DNA of 64,000 nt from UBA4742 sp963734965 (GCA_963734965.1 CAVTJK010000003.1:1612001-1676000); one strand, 5' to 3'. Counted from the stretch's first letter, positions 35,077 through 45,045 are shown. Translations and numbers: made by a program. The notes: generated by a model not told the origin, from the letters alone.

Positions 35077-35108
35077 GCGAGGTGGCATCACTCGGCATCA
35101 AAGAGAGG

Positions 35109-35141
35109 TTGCGATAGTGCCAGTGTGATGCCATAGTGGCA
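35109..35141 (+). promoter_or_regulatory. Promoter and TGCCA/TGGCA operator of the RHH operon
   Basis: TTGCGA (35109-35114) and CATAGT (35132-35137) are spaced 17 bases, placing the transcript start at about the ATG (35144), so the message is probably leaderless. TGCCA half-sites occur at 35118 and 35129, exactly 11 bases (one turn) apart, and TGCCA-TAG-TGGCA at 35129-35141 is a perfect palindrome over the -10 box. This is the typical layout of an RHH autoregulatory operator. Confidence 0.6.
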
Positions 35142-35143
35142 CC

Positions 35144-35656
35144 ATGCATCTGGAACGGTATGTCGATGAGGTGCGCCAGCAGCTGCTCGTGGCCGCCGAG
35201 ACCGGCGGCGACGAGGTGCGCGCCGCCGCCGACCTCTTGGCCGCGGCGGCGGCGCCGGCGGTGCACCTGGCTTTGCTCGATGCCCTCGGGGACGCGGCCG
35301 CGGAGCTCACGGCCGAGTTGGCGCCGGGCTCGGTCGAGCTGCGGCTGCGGGGACGCGAACCCAGTTGGGTGGTGGCGTTGCCGCCGGCCGAGCACGAGGC
35401 GCAGGATGCGCCGTCGTCGCCCATGGTCGACGAGCGGGCATCGACGGGTGACGTCGAGGACGCCGAACTGGCCCGCATCAACCTGCGCCTGGCCAAGGGA
35501 CTCAAGGATCAGGTCGAGCGGGCGGCGGCGAGCGAGGGCCTGTCGATCAACGCGTGGTTGGTACGGGCCGTGGCAGCGGCCGTCGACCCTGAGCGCGCGT
35601 CTCAGCCGCGTCGGGCCGCGACCGGCGGCGACCACTTCACCGGCTGGACGCAGTGA
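35144..35656 (+). CDS. Ribbon-helix-helix (HicB/Arc-like) DNA-binding protein
   Basis: A 170-residue protein. The N-terminal 90 residues are helical with an acidic beta part (ELAPGSVELRLRGREPSWVV). The C-terminus has ELARINLRLAKGLKDQVERA and ASEGLSINAWLVRAVAAAV, the beta-strand plus two helices of a ribbon-helix-helix domain as in HicB antitoxins. No HicA toxin gene is adjacent. It is the first gene of an operon with a DUF4097 protein and an ABC exporter, and probably represses it through the TGCCA sites. Confidence 0.78.
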   Translation: MHLERYVDEVRQQLLVAAETGGDEVRAAADLLAAAAAPAVHLALLDALGDAAAELTAELAPGSVELRLRGREPSWVVALPPAEHEAQDAPSSPMVDERASTGDVEDAELARINLRLAKGLKDQVERAAASEGLSINAWLVRAVAAAVDPERASQPRRAATGGDHFTGWTQ

Positions 35657-35674
35657 GGGACGAGGAGGACCGCC

Positions 35675-36565
35675 ATGACGACGTTTGAGACCCCGATGCC
35701 GATCGCCGCTCGCGTCGTGCTGACGCAAGGCGACCTGCGGGTAGAAGCCGGTGCTCGCACCGACACCGTGGTCGAGATCGGGCCCAGCAATCCGGCCAAG
35801 CGCGATGACGTGGCCGCCGCCGAGCGCACCACTGTCGAGCTCACCGATGGGCGGTTGTCCATCGTCGCCCCTCGCACCTGGCGGCGCTACACGTGGATCA
35901 ACGACGGGTCAGTGGATGTCCGCATCGCGCTACCCGAGGGCTCCGAGCTCGACGCCCAGGCCGACCTCGCCGCGCTGGGCGTCACCGGCCGGCTGACCGA
36001 ATGCCGGTTCCGCACGGGTGCCGGGCACATCGTCGTCGACCGAGCCAGCTCCGCCGAGCTGCACACCGGGATGGGCAACGTGAACGTCGGCGCCGTCGAC
36101 GGCTCGTTGACCACCAGCACGGGCACCGGTCGGATCCGCGTCGAGAGCGTGCGGGGCCCGGCCACGGTCAAGAACTCGAACGGCGCCACCGACATCGGCT
36201 CGGCGAATGGCGACGTGTCGGTGAAGAGCGCCAACGGCGACATCAGGATCGGTCGCGCCGACGGCGAGATCACCGCCAAGACGGCAGTCGGCACCATCCA
36301 CGTCGACGCCGTCCGCGAGGGGACGATGAGCGCGCACACCTCGGTCGGGGACATCTCGATCGGCATCGTCGCCGGCACCGCCGCCTACCTCGACGTCTCG
36401 ACGACGCACGGCCACGTCGACCGCGGCCTCGACGCCAGCCCGGCCCCCGCCGCGGGCGGCCGCCGCGCCCACATCCTGGCCCGCACCAGCGCGGGCGACA
36501 TCGAGATCCGCCGAGTCCGGCCGGATCTCGCAGACGACCCGACTGAAGGGAGACCCCATGTCTGA
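35675..36565 (+). CDS. DUF4097-family beta-repeat protein
   Basis: A 296-residue protein made mainly of short repeated beta-strands: repeats such as GNVNVGAVDGSLTTSTGTGR, IRVESVRG, NGDVSVKSANGDIRIGRADG and VGDISIGIVAG, spaced about 20 residues, as in DUF4097 right-handed beta structures. No signal peptide or membrane segment is seen, so it is probably cytosolic. It sits between the RHH regulator and the ABC ATPase; the start has GAGGAGGA upstream. Function is unknown, possibly sensing or scaffolding for the exporter. Confidence 0.82.
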   Translation: MTTFETPMPIAARVVLTQGDLRVEAGARTDTVVEIGPSNPAKRDDVAAAERTTVELTDGRLSIVAPRTWRRYTWINDGSVDVRIALPEGSELDAQADLAALGVTGRLTECRFRTGAGHIVVDRASSAELHTGMGNVNVGAVDGSLTTSTGTGRIRVESVRGPATVKNSNGATDIGSANGDVSVKSANGDIRIGRADGEITAKTAVGTIHVDAVREGTMSAHTSVGDISIGIVAGTAAYLDVSTTHGHVDRGLDASPAPAAGGRRAHILARTSAGDIEIRRVRPDLADDPTEGRPHV

Positions 36566-37518
36566 GTTGACCACCCCCACCATCACATCCGCCATCGAGG
36601 TGGCCGGCCTGCAGAAGCGCTACGGCGACAAGGTCGTCCTCGCCCACGTCGACTTCGAGGTCGAGCGCGGCACGATCTTCGCTCTCCTCGGACCCAACGG
36701 GGCCGGCAAGACGACCATCGTGCAGATCCTCTCGACGTTGGTGCCGGCCGATGGCGGCACCGTCCGAGTCGCCGGCCACGACCCGGTCCGCGACCCCCAA
36801 TCGGTGCGCGCCGCCATCGGCGTCACCGGCCAGTTCTCGGCCGTCGACGGCTTGCTCACCGGAGAGGAGAACCTGCGGCTCATGGGCGACTTGGCCCACC
36901 TCGGAACGATGGCGTCGCGTCGAGCGCGCCGCCGAGTTGATCGAGCGATTCGACCTCGTCGAGGCGGCCCGCAAGCCGGCCAGCACGTACTCGGGAGGCA
37001 TGAAGCGACGTCTCGATCTGGCCATGACCCTGGTCGGGCGCCCGTCGGTGATCTTCCTCGACGAGCCCACCACGGGCCTCGACCCACGGGGGCGTCGCGA
37101 GATGTGGGACATCGTCCGAGAGCTGGTGGCGGATGGGGTGACCATCCTCCTCACCACCCAGTACCTCGACGAAGCCGATCAGCTGGCGCACCGCATCGGT
37201 GTGCTCGACCACGGCACCCTCATTGCCGAAGGCACCGCCGACGAGCTCAAGCGCCTCGTACCCGGAGGTCACGTCCTGCTCCGCTTCGCCGACCAGCACG
37301 CCTTGGTGGCCGCGTCGGTCAGCTTCGACGCCGGTGCCGTTCGCGACGTCGACGCGCTCACGCTGTCGGTGCCGAGCGACGGAGGGATCGACTCGCTTCG
37401 CGGCCTGCTCGACCGACTCGACGGCACCGGAGTCGAAAGCTTGACGTTGCACCAGCCCGACCTCGATGACGTCTTCCTCGCCATCACCGATCACGCCCGG
37501 AAGGAGCCCGCCCGATGA
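36558..37518 (+). CDS. ABC exporter ATPase, DrrA-like (one indel)
   Basis: A drug-resistance-type ABC ATPase. Walker A is GPNGAGKTT near residue 45, the ABC signature is YSGGMKRRLDLAM, Walker B is PSVIFLDEPTTGLDP, and the H-loop region reads ILLTTQYLDEADQLA with Gln where many ATPases have His. The DrrA-like C-terminal extension (VESLTLHQPDLDDVFLAITD) is present. An indel near 36917 splits the frame; corrected length is about 319 residues. It overlaps DUF4097 by eight bases and the permease by four (ATGA). Confidence 0.9.
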
Positions 37519-38315
37519 ACACCTTCGCCCTGACCCTCACCGACTCCCGCACGATGGTCCGGCGCAACCTGCGCCGGCTGCGCCGCTACCCCTCGATGAC
37601 CGTCATGGTCGTCGGCATGCCGGTCGTGTTCCTGCTGCTCTTCGTCTACGTCCTCGGCGGAACGATGGGCGCCGGCATCGATCCCGGGGGCGGACGGGCC
37701 CAGTACCTCGCCTACCTCGTGCCCGGCATCTTCATCATCACCATCGCCAGCATCGCCCAGAGCACCGCCATCTCAGTAGCGATGGACATGACCGAAGGCA
37801 TCGTCGCCCGCTTCCGGACGATGGCCATCGCTCGATCATCGATCCTCACCGGCCACGTGATCGGAGCATTGGTGCAGACCGTCCTGGCCATCGCCACGGT
37901 GCTGGTCGTGGCCGTGCTGCTCGGGTTCCGCCCCGCCGCATCTGCTGCCGACACACTTGGTCTCGTCGGGATCCTGCTTCTCATCTCCCTCGCCTTCACG
38001 TGGCTTTCGGTCGCGCTCGGAATGGCGGCCGACAGCGTCGAGACGGCCAGCAACCTGCCGATGTTCCTCATCCTGCTTCCGTTCCTGGGGAGTGGGTTCG
38101 TGCCCACCGAATCGATGCCCGAGGGCCTGCGGTGGTTCGCCGAGCACCAGCCGTTCACGCCGATGATCGAGTCGGTCCGCGGTCTGCTGGCGGGCAAGCC
38201 CGACGGTGGCGACATCGTCGCCGCGATCCTGTGGGCCACCGCCATCACCGTGGTGTCGTTCCTCTGGGCGCGGCGGAGCTTCGCCGCCAACGGCGTGCGC
38301 CCGGCACGAGCCTGA
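37515..38315 (+). CDS. ABC-2 type exporter permease, DrrB-like
   Basis: A 266-residue integral membrane protein with six hydrophobic segments (from MTVMVVGMPVVFLLLFVYVL to ATAITVVSFLWARRSF). Conserved ABC-2 features include YLVPGIFIITIASIAQSTAI and the loop GSGFVPTESMPEGLRWFAEH, ending QPFTPMIESVRGLL. It pairs with the preceding ATPase to export a small hydrophobic molecule or lipid; the substrate is unknown. The start overlaps the ATPase stop. Confidence 0.9.
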   Translation: MNTFALTLTDSRTMVRRNLRRLRRYPSMTVMVVGMPVVFLLLFVYVLGGTMGAGIDPGGGRAQYLAYLVPGIFIITIASIAQSTAISVAMDMTEGIVARFRTMAIARSSILTGHVIGALVQTVLAIATVLVVAVLLGFRPAASAADTLGLVGILLLISLAFTWLSVALGMAADSVETASNLPMFLILLPFLGSGFVPTESMPEGLRWFAEHQPFTPMIESVRGLLAGKPDGGDIVAAILWATAITVVSFLWARRSFAANGVRPARA

Positions 38316-38332
38316 GCGCGAGGATCAGGTGC

Positions 38333-39793
38333 TCAAGCCCTGCCGTCCACGGCGCGCGCCGCGGCATAGACGTTCCAGCGGTCGGACACGCCCTTCAGCT
38401 CGTGCTCGCCACGATCGACGAACGTCAGCCCCGAGCCGGCGACCAGATCACGAACGGTTCGCGACACGAGCACCTCATGGGGGGCGGCCAGGCCCGCGAC
38501 CCGAGCACCGACATGGGCGGCGATGCCACCGATGTCGTCGCCCCGCAACTCGATCTCACCCGTGTGCAGTCCGACTCGGACCTGCAGCCCGAGGTCGGGC
38601 GCGGCGTCGGCAATCGACAGGCCACACAACACCGCTCGTGCGGGGCCGTCGAAGCGGGCGAGCGCACCGTCGCCCGTCGACTTGACCAGCACTCCCCGGT
38701 GACGGTCGATCTCGCGTGCCACCAGCCGGTCATGACGGTCGAGCAGCGTCCTCCACTCGGCATCACCGATCGCCGAAGCACGTGCCGTCGAGTCGACGAT
38801 GTCGGTGTACAGCACGGTCGAGAGCACCCGGTCGGTGAGGCCAACCGGCCGCACGCCGGTGACGAACTCGGCGAAGTCGTCGACCCAGTCGACGATCGGG
38901 CCAGTGGTCTGCACGAACGACACGTGGGCGGGAAAGTCGATGGGGAGGAACTGGGCGTTGGGTATGTGCCGGGCGAGATATTCGCCTGAAGCAAACGGCA
39001 CGGTCGTGTCGCCGGTCGCGTGGACGACGAGGGTGGGCACCGAGATGGTCGAAAGCACGGCCCGCACGTCGATCAGCTCATCCATCTCTTCCAGCCGGAT
39101 CACGGCGCCAGGGCTCGCGCAGTCCATCTCGGCGGCGGCCAGGTCCTCGAGGTGCTCCTCGGTGGCCTCCTCCGGCGGGCAATAGGTCGCCAGGCACAGG
39201 CCCGTGCCCCAGTAGGTCGAGATGAGCGAGCGAACCTCGGCGCGTTCTGCCGCGGTCGACAGCCAGGGCTGATCGGCGGTGCGCACGATCGAGGCGAACG
39301 AACCGTACAACGTCAGTGAGTGCACGCGGTCGGGGAACGTCGCCGCGAACAAGATCGACATCGGACCACCGCCGGAGATGCCGACGAGTGCCGCTCGCTG
39401 CGAGCCGACGGTGTCCATCACCGCACGCACGTCGTCCATGCGAGCATCGAGAGGGGGCACATCGACGGTGCGGTCGCTCAGCCCCATTCCCGTCTGGTCG
39501 AAGGTGATCACCCGCGCGAAGCGACTCATCCGCTCGAGCCAGGCCGCCCCTGTCGGCCAGCCCTCAGGGTCAAGGGTTCGGTGGAGGTTCGAGACCGAAC
39601 CTGGGACCAACACGACGTCGATCGGACCGTCACCGAGCACCGAGTACGCGATGTAGAGGTCGCCTCGTCGCGCGTACTCGATCTTCGGGGTCACCGAGCG
39701 TTGTGGGCCGGGTTGGGCATCGGGCACATCCCTGTCTCGGCCGACGGGGCACGCCCGTCGGCTCCGGACGATCTGACCCGAGATCTCCGTCAT
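38333..39793 (-). CDS. Alpha/beta hydrolase-adenylate/guanylate cyclase fusion
   Basis: A 486-residue two-domain protein. Residues 35-290 form an alpha/beta hydrolase with the nucleophile elbow VGISGGG (Ser140), ITFDQTGMGLSD upstream and VVHATGDTTVPF near the acid. Residues 305-470 form a class III nucleotide cyclase domain (STVLYTDIVDSTARASAIGD, KSTGDGALARFDGPARAVLC, RVGLHTGEIELRGDDIGG). The metal-binding Asp of the first motif is kept. It may couple ligand hydrolysis to cyclic nucleotide production. ATG 39793 or GTG 39694 could be the start. It is convergent with the exporter operon. Confidence 0.88.
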   Translation of the reverse strand: MTEISGQIVRSRRACPVGRDRDVPDAQPGPQRSVTPKIEYARRGDLYIAYSVLGDGPIDVVLVPGSVSNLHRTLDPEGWPTGAAWLERMSRFARVITFDQTGMGLSDRTVDVPPLDARMDDVRAVMDTVGSQRAALVGISGGGPMSILFAATFPDRVHSLTLYGSFASIVRTADQPWLSTAAERAEVRSLISTYWGTGLCLATYCPPEEATEEHLEDLAAAEMDCASPGAVIRLEEMDELIDVRAVLSTISVPTLVVHATGDTTVPFASGEYLARHIPNAQFLPIDFPAHVSFVQTTGPIVDWVDDFAEFVTGVRPVGLTDRVLSTVLYTDIVDSTARASAIGDAEWRTLLDRHDRLVAREIDRHRGVLVKSTGDGALARFDGPARAVLCGLSIADAAPDLGLQVRVGLHTGEIELRGDDIGGIAAHVGARVAGLAAPHEVLVSRTVRDLVAGSGLTFVDRGEHELKGVSDRWNVYAAARAVDGRA

Positions 39794-39940
39794 CCCGCCC
39801 TCTTCAGCATAGGGCTCCGGTCAAGTCGCGCCCGTCGCCGCCGCTCCTGCGCTCGTTCAGCCTCCGCCTCGCCGTCCTAGCAGTACGATCGTCGCGGGCT
39901 GTCAGTTCTCATGACAACAGATTGGTGGTAGCAGTACCGG

Positions 39941-41592
39941 ATGGATAGTGGCGTCCGGGCGGAAGGGCCAACGGCGACAACACCGATCGATTTCGATGCC
40001 GTCGCGGCGACCGATCTCCGCGTTCCGTCGACCGGTGAACGGCCTCACCGGCACGAAGCGCATGGTTCTACGCACGACCGGCGGTGGATCCTCGCGATGC
40101 TGGCGATCCTGGCGCTGTCGGCTGTGGTGCGGGTGGGTCCGCTCAATGCCGGGTTGCCCTACACGGGATACGTCGACGAGTCCTTCGTGCTCAAGCCCAC
40201 GGCCCACATGGTGGCCCACTCGACGTGGGATCCGGGCTGGTACGGGTACTCGTCGCTCCTGTTCGACGGCACCGCCGCGCTGACGAAGCTCTGGGGCACC
40301 GTGACGCCGAGCGTCGACCGTCAGGCGGCGACGACGGACGCGAATCCTGCCTATGACATCGTCGAGCCGATCTCGATGGTCCTGATCGCTCGGATGCTGG
40401 TGCTGCTCGCCAGCCTCGGCACGGTCGTGGTCACCATGGTCGTGGCCCGCCGCATGGCCGGCCGGGCCGTCGGTGTCGTCAGCGGTTGCATCGTGGCCGT
40501 GCTGCCCGCGTTGGTCGTCAGGAGCGCGATCGTCATCGTCGACACACCCGCGACCTTCTTCGTGATGGCGTCGATCCTGGCCGCGTCGGGGCGCGAGCCC
40601 GGTCGCGTCGGGGCCTCCTGCTGACGATCGCCGCCGGAGTGTGCGCCGGTCTGGCCTTGACCTCCAAGTACGGCTCGGGAGCGGTGATCGTGGTGGTGCT
40701 CGTGGTGTTGGCCTTCGCCTCGCCCCTCGACCTCCGACGACGGATCACCCGCGCCCTCGTGGCCATCGCGAGCTTCGGGGTGGCCGCCCTGGTGACGATG
40801 CCAGCGCTGGTGCTGCGCACCTCCCAGGTGCGCGAGGCGATCAGGTTCCAGTACGCCTGGTACAGGGTCTCGGCCACGCCGACCAACTACTTGCAGCAGC
40901 TCGTCTCGGGCACGGAGGTCGGATGGCTGATCACGGTCCTGGCCGTCGGGGGTCTGATCCTGGCGTTGACGCGGCCGAAGACCCGCGTGCTCACGGCCGG
41001 GTGGATCGCCTTCGCCATCGTTCTGCTGATCCCGTTGGTCGCCAGCAACTACCAACAGTTCCGCAACGTGCTGCCCCTCGTGCCCTTCATGGCCGTGCTC
41101 GCCGCCGTCGCCCTCGTCGCCGTCGTCCGAGCCGTGGCTCGATGGTTCAGCGCAGGCCCATCACAGGAGCTGGCCGCCATCGGGGTCGCGGCTGTGTTGG
41201 TGGTGGCCGCCATCGGCCTGAGTGGGTCTCACCCGACGCTGCGTCCCTCGCTGGGGACGACCGACACCCGCGTCCAAGCCGTCGACTGGCTGGTCGCCCA
41301 CACACGCGACGATCAGCGGGTGCTGGTGGCTGACGAGCTCAGGATCCTGCCCAGTGAGCTCGACCGCATCCCCGGGCACGTCACGGTCGCGTCGATCAAG
41401 GGGGAGATCTCTCCGAAGGACCTGGCCGGATACGACACGGTCGTCACCGCCAAGTTCCAGCCCGAGGTCCCGGGCTGGTCGTCGGCCGAGCCCGGCGCAC
41501 CTACGGCGAGGTTCGGCGTCTCCAGCCTCGCGTTCAGGATGAACTGGGTGTCCAACACGAGCCTGGTCGAGATCTTCACGAGGTCGCCCTAG
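39941..41592 (+). CDS. GT39-like polytopic membrane glycosyltransferase (one indel)
   Basis: A third GT-C type membrane transferase in the window. After a 45-residue polar N-terminus come the first helix (RWILAMLAILALSAVVRVGP) and the loop GYVDESFVLKPTAHM, with the acidic DE motif. At least nine further hydrophobic segments follow, then a soluble C-terminal domain (VQAVDWLVAHTRDDQRVLVA). An indel near 40600 splits it; corrected length is about 550 residues. It overlaps the convergent DUF4395 gene by 17 bases. The sugar donor and acceptor are unknown. Confidence 0.75.
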
Positions 41593-42197
41593 CGGATTCG
41601 CGGTCTCGAACTACAGGGCTTCGGTCACCGGATGATCCCGGCGCCATCGGACGGGCGATCTCGCACGCTCCGCCGGCGCAGATCTCGATGGCGTCGTCCT
41701 GGCCCCTCCACCCGCGCCGGACCGACAGGCGGTAGATCTCGCACCCGATGCACAGGCCCAGCACCGCCTCGAGCCACATCAGTGTCAGGCAGGTCAGGCA
41801 GATCGTGCGGGGCAGCAGCCCGTGGATGTTCAGGTTGGTGATCACGGTCATGGCGGCCGACATGACCAGGCCGAGCGTCCACGCGAAGCGCTTGGGCTTG
41901 GCCGACACCCATTGGGGCGGCTGGCGGCGAGTCATCCATCCGGCGACCGCGCCGGTCGGGCTGTAGCCGAGCCCGGCCGTCACCCGGATCGAGAAGTCCA
42001 CGAAGAAGAACGTCGTGACGAACTTGATCGGACCGAAGACGTGGCCGAAGTTGGCGTAGGCGAAAGCCGTCGCCGCCGCGGCCAGGGTCAGCCCGGCCGC
42101 GACCCGCACCTGGATCTCGTTGAAGACGCCCGCCCGCACCGGCTCGCCACGGTGTGAGAGCTGCGGGGACGATCTGACCGTAGGGTCGCAGGCTCAT
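41576..42197 (-). CDS. DUF4395 membrane protein with CxxC motifs (one indel)
   Basis: About 206 residues after correcting an extra base near 42131. The N-terminus reads MSLRPYGQIVPAALTPWRAG, then the DUF4395 signature FNEIQVRVAAGLTL and four membrane helices. Cys pairs occur in ICLTCLTLMW, GLCIGCEIYRL and ICAGGAC, which is notable. GAGGAG precedes ATG 42197. That ATG overlaps the stop of the upstream PLP enzyme (ATGA), so they are co-translated. DUF4395 proteins are often encoded near thioredoxin or sulfurtransferase genes; a redox or sulfur-transfer role is inferred. Confidence 0.8.
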
Positions 42198-43720
42198 CGA
42201 TCGCTCCTCAGGTCGATGGTTCGGGCTCGGGTCCGTTCGATCTCGTCGACCGCGTGGTCGACGAAGCCCTCGGCGAAGCACAGGAACCGGTAGACGTCGC
42301 CGAAGCTCGAGGCCGACCCGAGCGAGACCCGAACGGCACCCATTTGGGCGTCGTGGTCACGGAGCAGGCCGTCGCGCAGCTCGTCGAAGGTGACGACCTC
42401 GTCGCGGCCGAACCAGTCCGTCAGCTCGCGGGCGCCGAGGTGGTGCGCGACCTCGCCGGCGCCGGGGTTGCAGAAGCACCCGGTGCGCAGCGAGATGTTG
42501 GCGCGTCCGGCGAGCTCCTCGACGGTGTGAAGGGGGACGACGCGGCCGTTGCGATCGAGCACCTGGAAGGCCACGGTTCCTCCGCGTTCCACGTTGTCGC
42601 ACGGGCCGAGGACCTCGACGACGGGCCGGCCGTTCGCGTGGCGCAGTCCAGCGAACGCGTCGAGCAGCCACCCGGTGAGCGCCGTGACCCGAGCGTGGAT
42701 GCGGTCGATGCCCAGGCCGCTCAGGTGTCGAAGCCCGATGTCGACCGCGGGCAGGTTGGTGTAGTCGACGGTGCCGTCCTCGAACCCGGCCTCGCCGTCC
42801 TGGAGGTAGTGGCCGCGCGCCCTGGACCGACGCGATGGTGACCGTCCCGCCCGCGAACCACGGCCGGGTGAGAGCATTCGCGGCCTCGCGCCGCACGAGC
42901 AGGCAGCCGGCGCCGGTCGGGTAGCCCATCATCTTGTAGAACGAGATGCAGGCGAAGTCGGGCCGAACCTGCGCCAGGTCGAGGCGGTTGGTCGGGGCGA
43001 ACGCCGCCGTGTCGACCAGGACGTCCCATCCGCAGGCCTGCGCCTCGGCCACGAGGTCGAGCGGATGTTGCACACCGGAGAAGTTGGACTGCGCGGGGAA
43101 CGCCAGCAGGTTCTTCCGTGTCGGGTCAGCCGACTGCAGCACTCGGCGCATGGCGTCGTGGTCGATGCGAAGGTCCGGCGCGCGCACGGGCACGTAGACG
43201 ACGTTCGCTCCCCGGCGCGCCGGCGAACTCGCGGATCCCGTTCACCGAGTTGTGGTTGTCGAAGGTGAGGGCAAACGTGCCGCCGGGTTCGAACCGATAG
43301 GACTCGCCGACCAGCTTGAGCGCGGCGCTGGCGTTGGCGGTGAAGATGCAGAGGTATTCGTCCTCCGGGGCGTTGAAGTAGTCGAGGACCGTCTGCCGGG
43401 TGTGCTCCACCAGCTCGGTCGACGCCCGTGAGGTCGGGTTGTGCGGAGTGCGGGTTGCCGAGGACGTGTTCGCGCAGCAGCTGGGCGTGGGCGTCGACCT
43501 GGCTGGTGGCGTGCAGTCCGCCGCCGGTGTAGTCGAGGTAGACGTGGCCCGTGGCGTCGAGCCGTCCGTACTCGCGCCGCCGCATGCTCGGGAAGGTGCC
43601 CGCCGGGTCGAAGTCCGGATGCGCCGCCAGGAAGTCCCGCTCCTCGGCCTCGCGCCGCGCGACCGTGTACTGCGCCGCCGCCACCATCTGGTCGGCCTCG
43701 GGGCGGGCTGAGGCGCTCAT
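42194..43720 (-). CDS. Class V PLP enzyme, molybdenum cofactor sulfurase-like (several indels)
   Basis: About 506 residues once three indels (near 43430, 43210 and 42825) are corrected. It belongs to the aminotransferase class V/cysteine desulfurase superfamily. The PLP Lys is in ISFYKMMGYPTGAGCLLVRR, the N-terminus has VYLDYTGGGLHATSQVDAHA, the PLP-contact His is in TFDNHNSVNGIREFAG, and the persulfide-type Cys loop is SLRTGCFCNPGAGE. This resembles the N-domain of MoCo sulfurases, which move sulfur from cysteine. It is coupled to the DUF4395 gene and divergent from a tandem TetR protein. Confidence 0.85.
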
Positions 43721-43833
43721 GGGGCGGTTTGGATAATCTAGAATAAGTGACCCGTGATTCATATCTGCTAGGATGACGAGACATCAAGCCTTTGTCTAGG
43801 GGAAATTGTGACGTCCGGGGACGTACGGTGTAG

Positions 43834-45045
43834 ATGACCATCGATTCAGCTGGAGAGCACAGAGCCGGCGGGCGGCCGCGGCTGCTGGCCCACGCCGAGG
43901 CCGTGTTCGGGGCCAGTGGGACCTCGGCCCGGGTCGAGGACATCGCCGCGTCAGCGGGCGTGTCGAAAGCGCTCGTCTTCCGGTACTGGCCGACCAAGGA
44001 GGCCCTGCTCGACGAGGTCGCCCTTCGTCTCGACGAGCGCTACCGCGGTTGGATCGAGCACGCGCGCTGGTCGGCTCCCGCCCGGCCGCTGCCGGCGGTG
44101 GCCACGGCCGTCGTCGGCTTCTTCGACCGGCCGGTGCACGCCATGTTCGACCCCCTGGTTCACCGCCCGGCGCTCAACGGGGCCGCGCCCGAGCTCGACG
44201 CCCTCGATGACGTGCTCACTGCGGCCGTCGCCCGGGTGGTCGTCCCTGGCCAGGCCGAGGTGGCGCGAGCCCTGGTGGACGCGGTCGTGCTGGCGACGCT
44301 GCGCGGGTGGGTCGGTGTGCCTTCGTCCGCCGCGCTGGACCTCCCCGCGGACCAGGTGCGCGAGGCCATCGTCGCGGTCGTGGAGGGCGGTCTGGCGGCG
44401 TTGACGACCCTGCCGTCGGTGACCCGCCGGCCGCGCCGGCGGCCCGCTGAGCCCTTGTCAGCGACGGTGACCACCCGATCCGCACTCGAGGGTCGGCTGC
44501 TCGACGCGGCGCTCGACGTGTTCGCCCAGGTCGGCTACGACCTCGCCCGGCTCGAGGACATCGCCGCCGAGGCCGACACGACCGCGTCGGCCGTCTTCAC
44601 GTACTGGTCGGGGAAGGAGGAGCTCTTCCAACAGGTGCGGACTGCGATCGTCACCCGCATCGCGCTCCGCCTGTTCGGTGCGATGGCGCAGGCCGGATCC
44701 AACCTCGAGCGACTTCGAGCCGCCATCCGGGCGAACCTCGAGGTGCACTACGAGCACCCGGAGTACCAGGCGGTTCTGCTGCCGGTGGCGTCGATGCCGC
44801 GCCAGGCCGAGCTCGAGTCGGTCGGCTGGCTGCGGACGATCGAGCAACTCGACCTGTTCCCCGAGCTGGCCACCGCCGGCGACGTCCTACCGGTCGCCAC
44901 GGCGATGGGAATCGCCGTGCTGAGGGCCACGACCCTGACGATGCACCGACGGCAGGTCCATCCCGCTGTCGCGACCGCGATCGCCGAGAACTACCTCGTC
45001 GGCGGCCTGACCCGTCTGGCGCAACAGACGGGCGTCGACCTGTAG
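43834..45045 (+). CDS. Tandem (double) TetR regulator
   Basis: One intact 403-residue protein carries two complete TetR units. Unit 1 (residues 12-200) has the HTH SARVEDIAASAGVSKALVFR and YWPTKEALLDEV. Unit 2 (residues 215-403) has the HTH ARLEDIAAEADTTASAVFTY and WSGKEELFQQV. Each is followed by a helical ligand domain, and the two are joined by an Arg/Pro linker (TRRPRRRPAEP). A single-chain pseudo-dimer could bind DNA as a monomer. It is divergent from the PLP sulfurase-like gene across a 113-base AT-richer gap, and probably controls it. Confidence 0.87.
   Translation: MTIDSAGEHRAGGRPRLLAHAEAVFGASGTSARVEDIAASAGVSKALVFRYWPTKEALLDEVALRLDERYRGWIEHARWSAPARPLPAVATAVVGFFDRPVHAMFDPLVHRPALNGAAPELDALDDVLTAAVARVVVPGQAEVARALVDAVVLATLRGWVGVPSSAALDLPADQVREAIVAVVEGGLAALTTLPSVTRRPRRRPAEPLSATVTTRSALEGRLLDAALDVFAQVGYDLARLEDIAAEADTTASAVFTYWSGKEELFQQVRTAIVTRIALRLFGAMAQAGSNLERLRAAIRANLEVHYEHPEYQAVLLPVASMPRQAELESVGWLRTIEQLDLFPELATAGDVLPVATAMGIAVLRATTLTMHRRQVHPAVATAIAENYLVGGLTRLAQQTGVDL

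Noticed and set aside
35144..35656. HicAB toxin-antitoxin system
   Set aside because: The RHH domain is HicB-like but no HicA-type small dsRNA-binding toxin gene is adjacent on either side.
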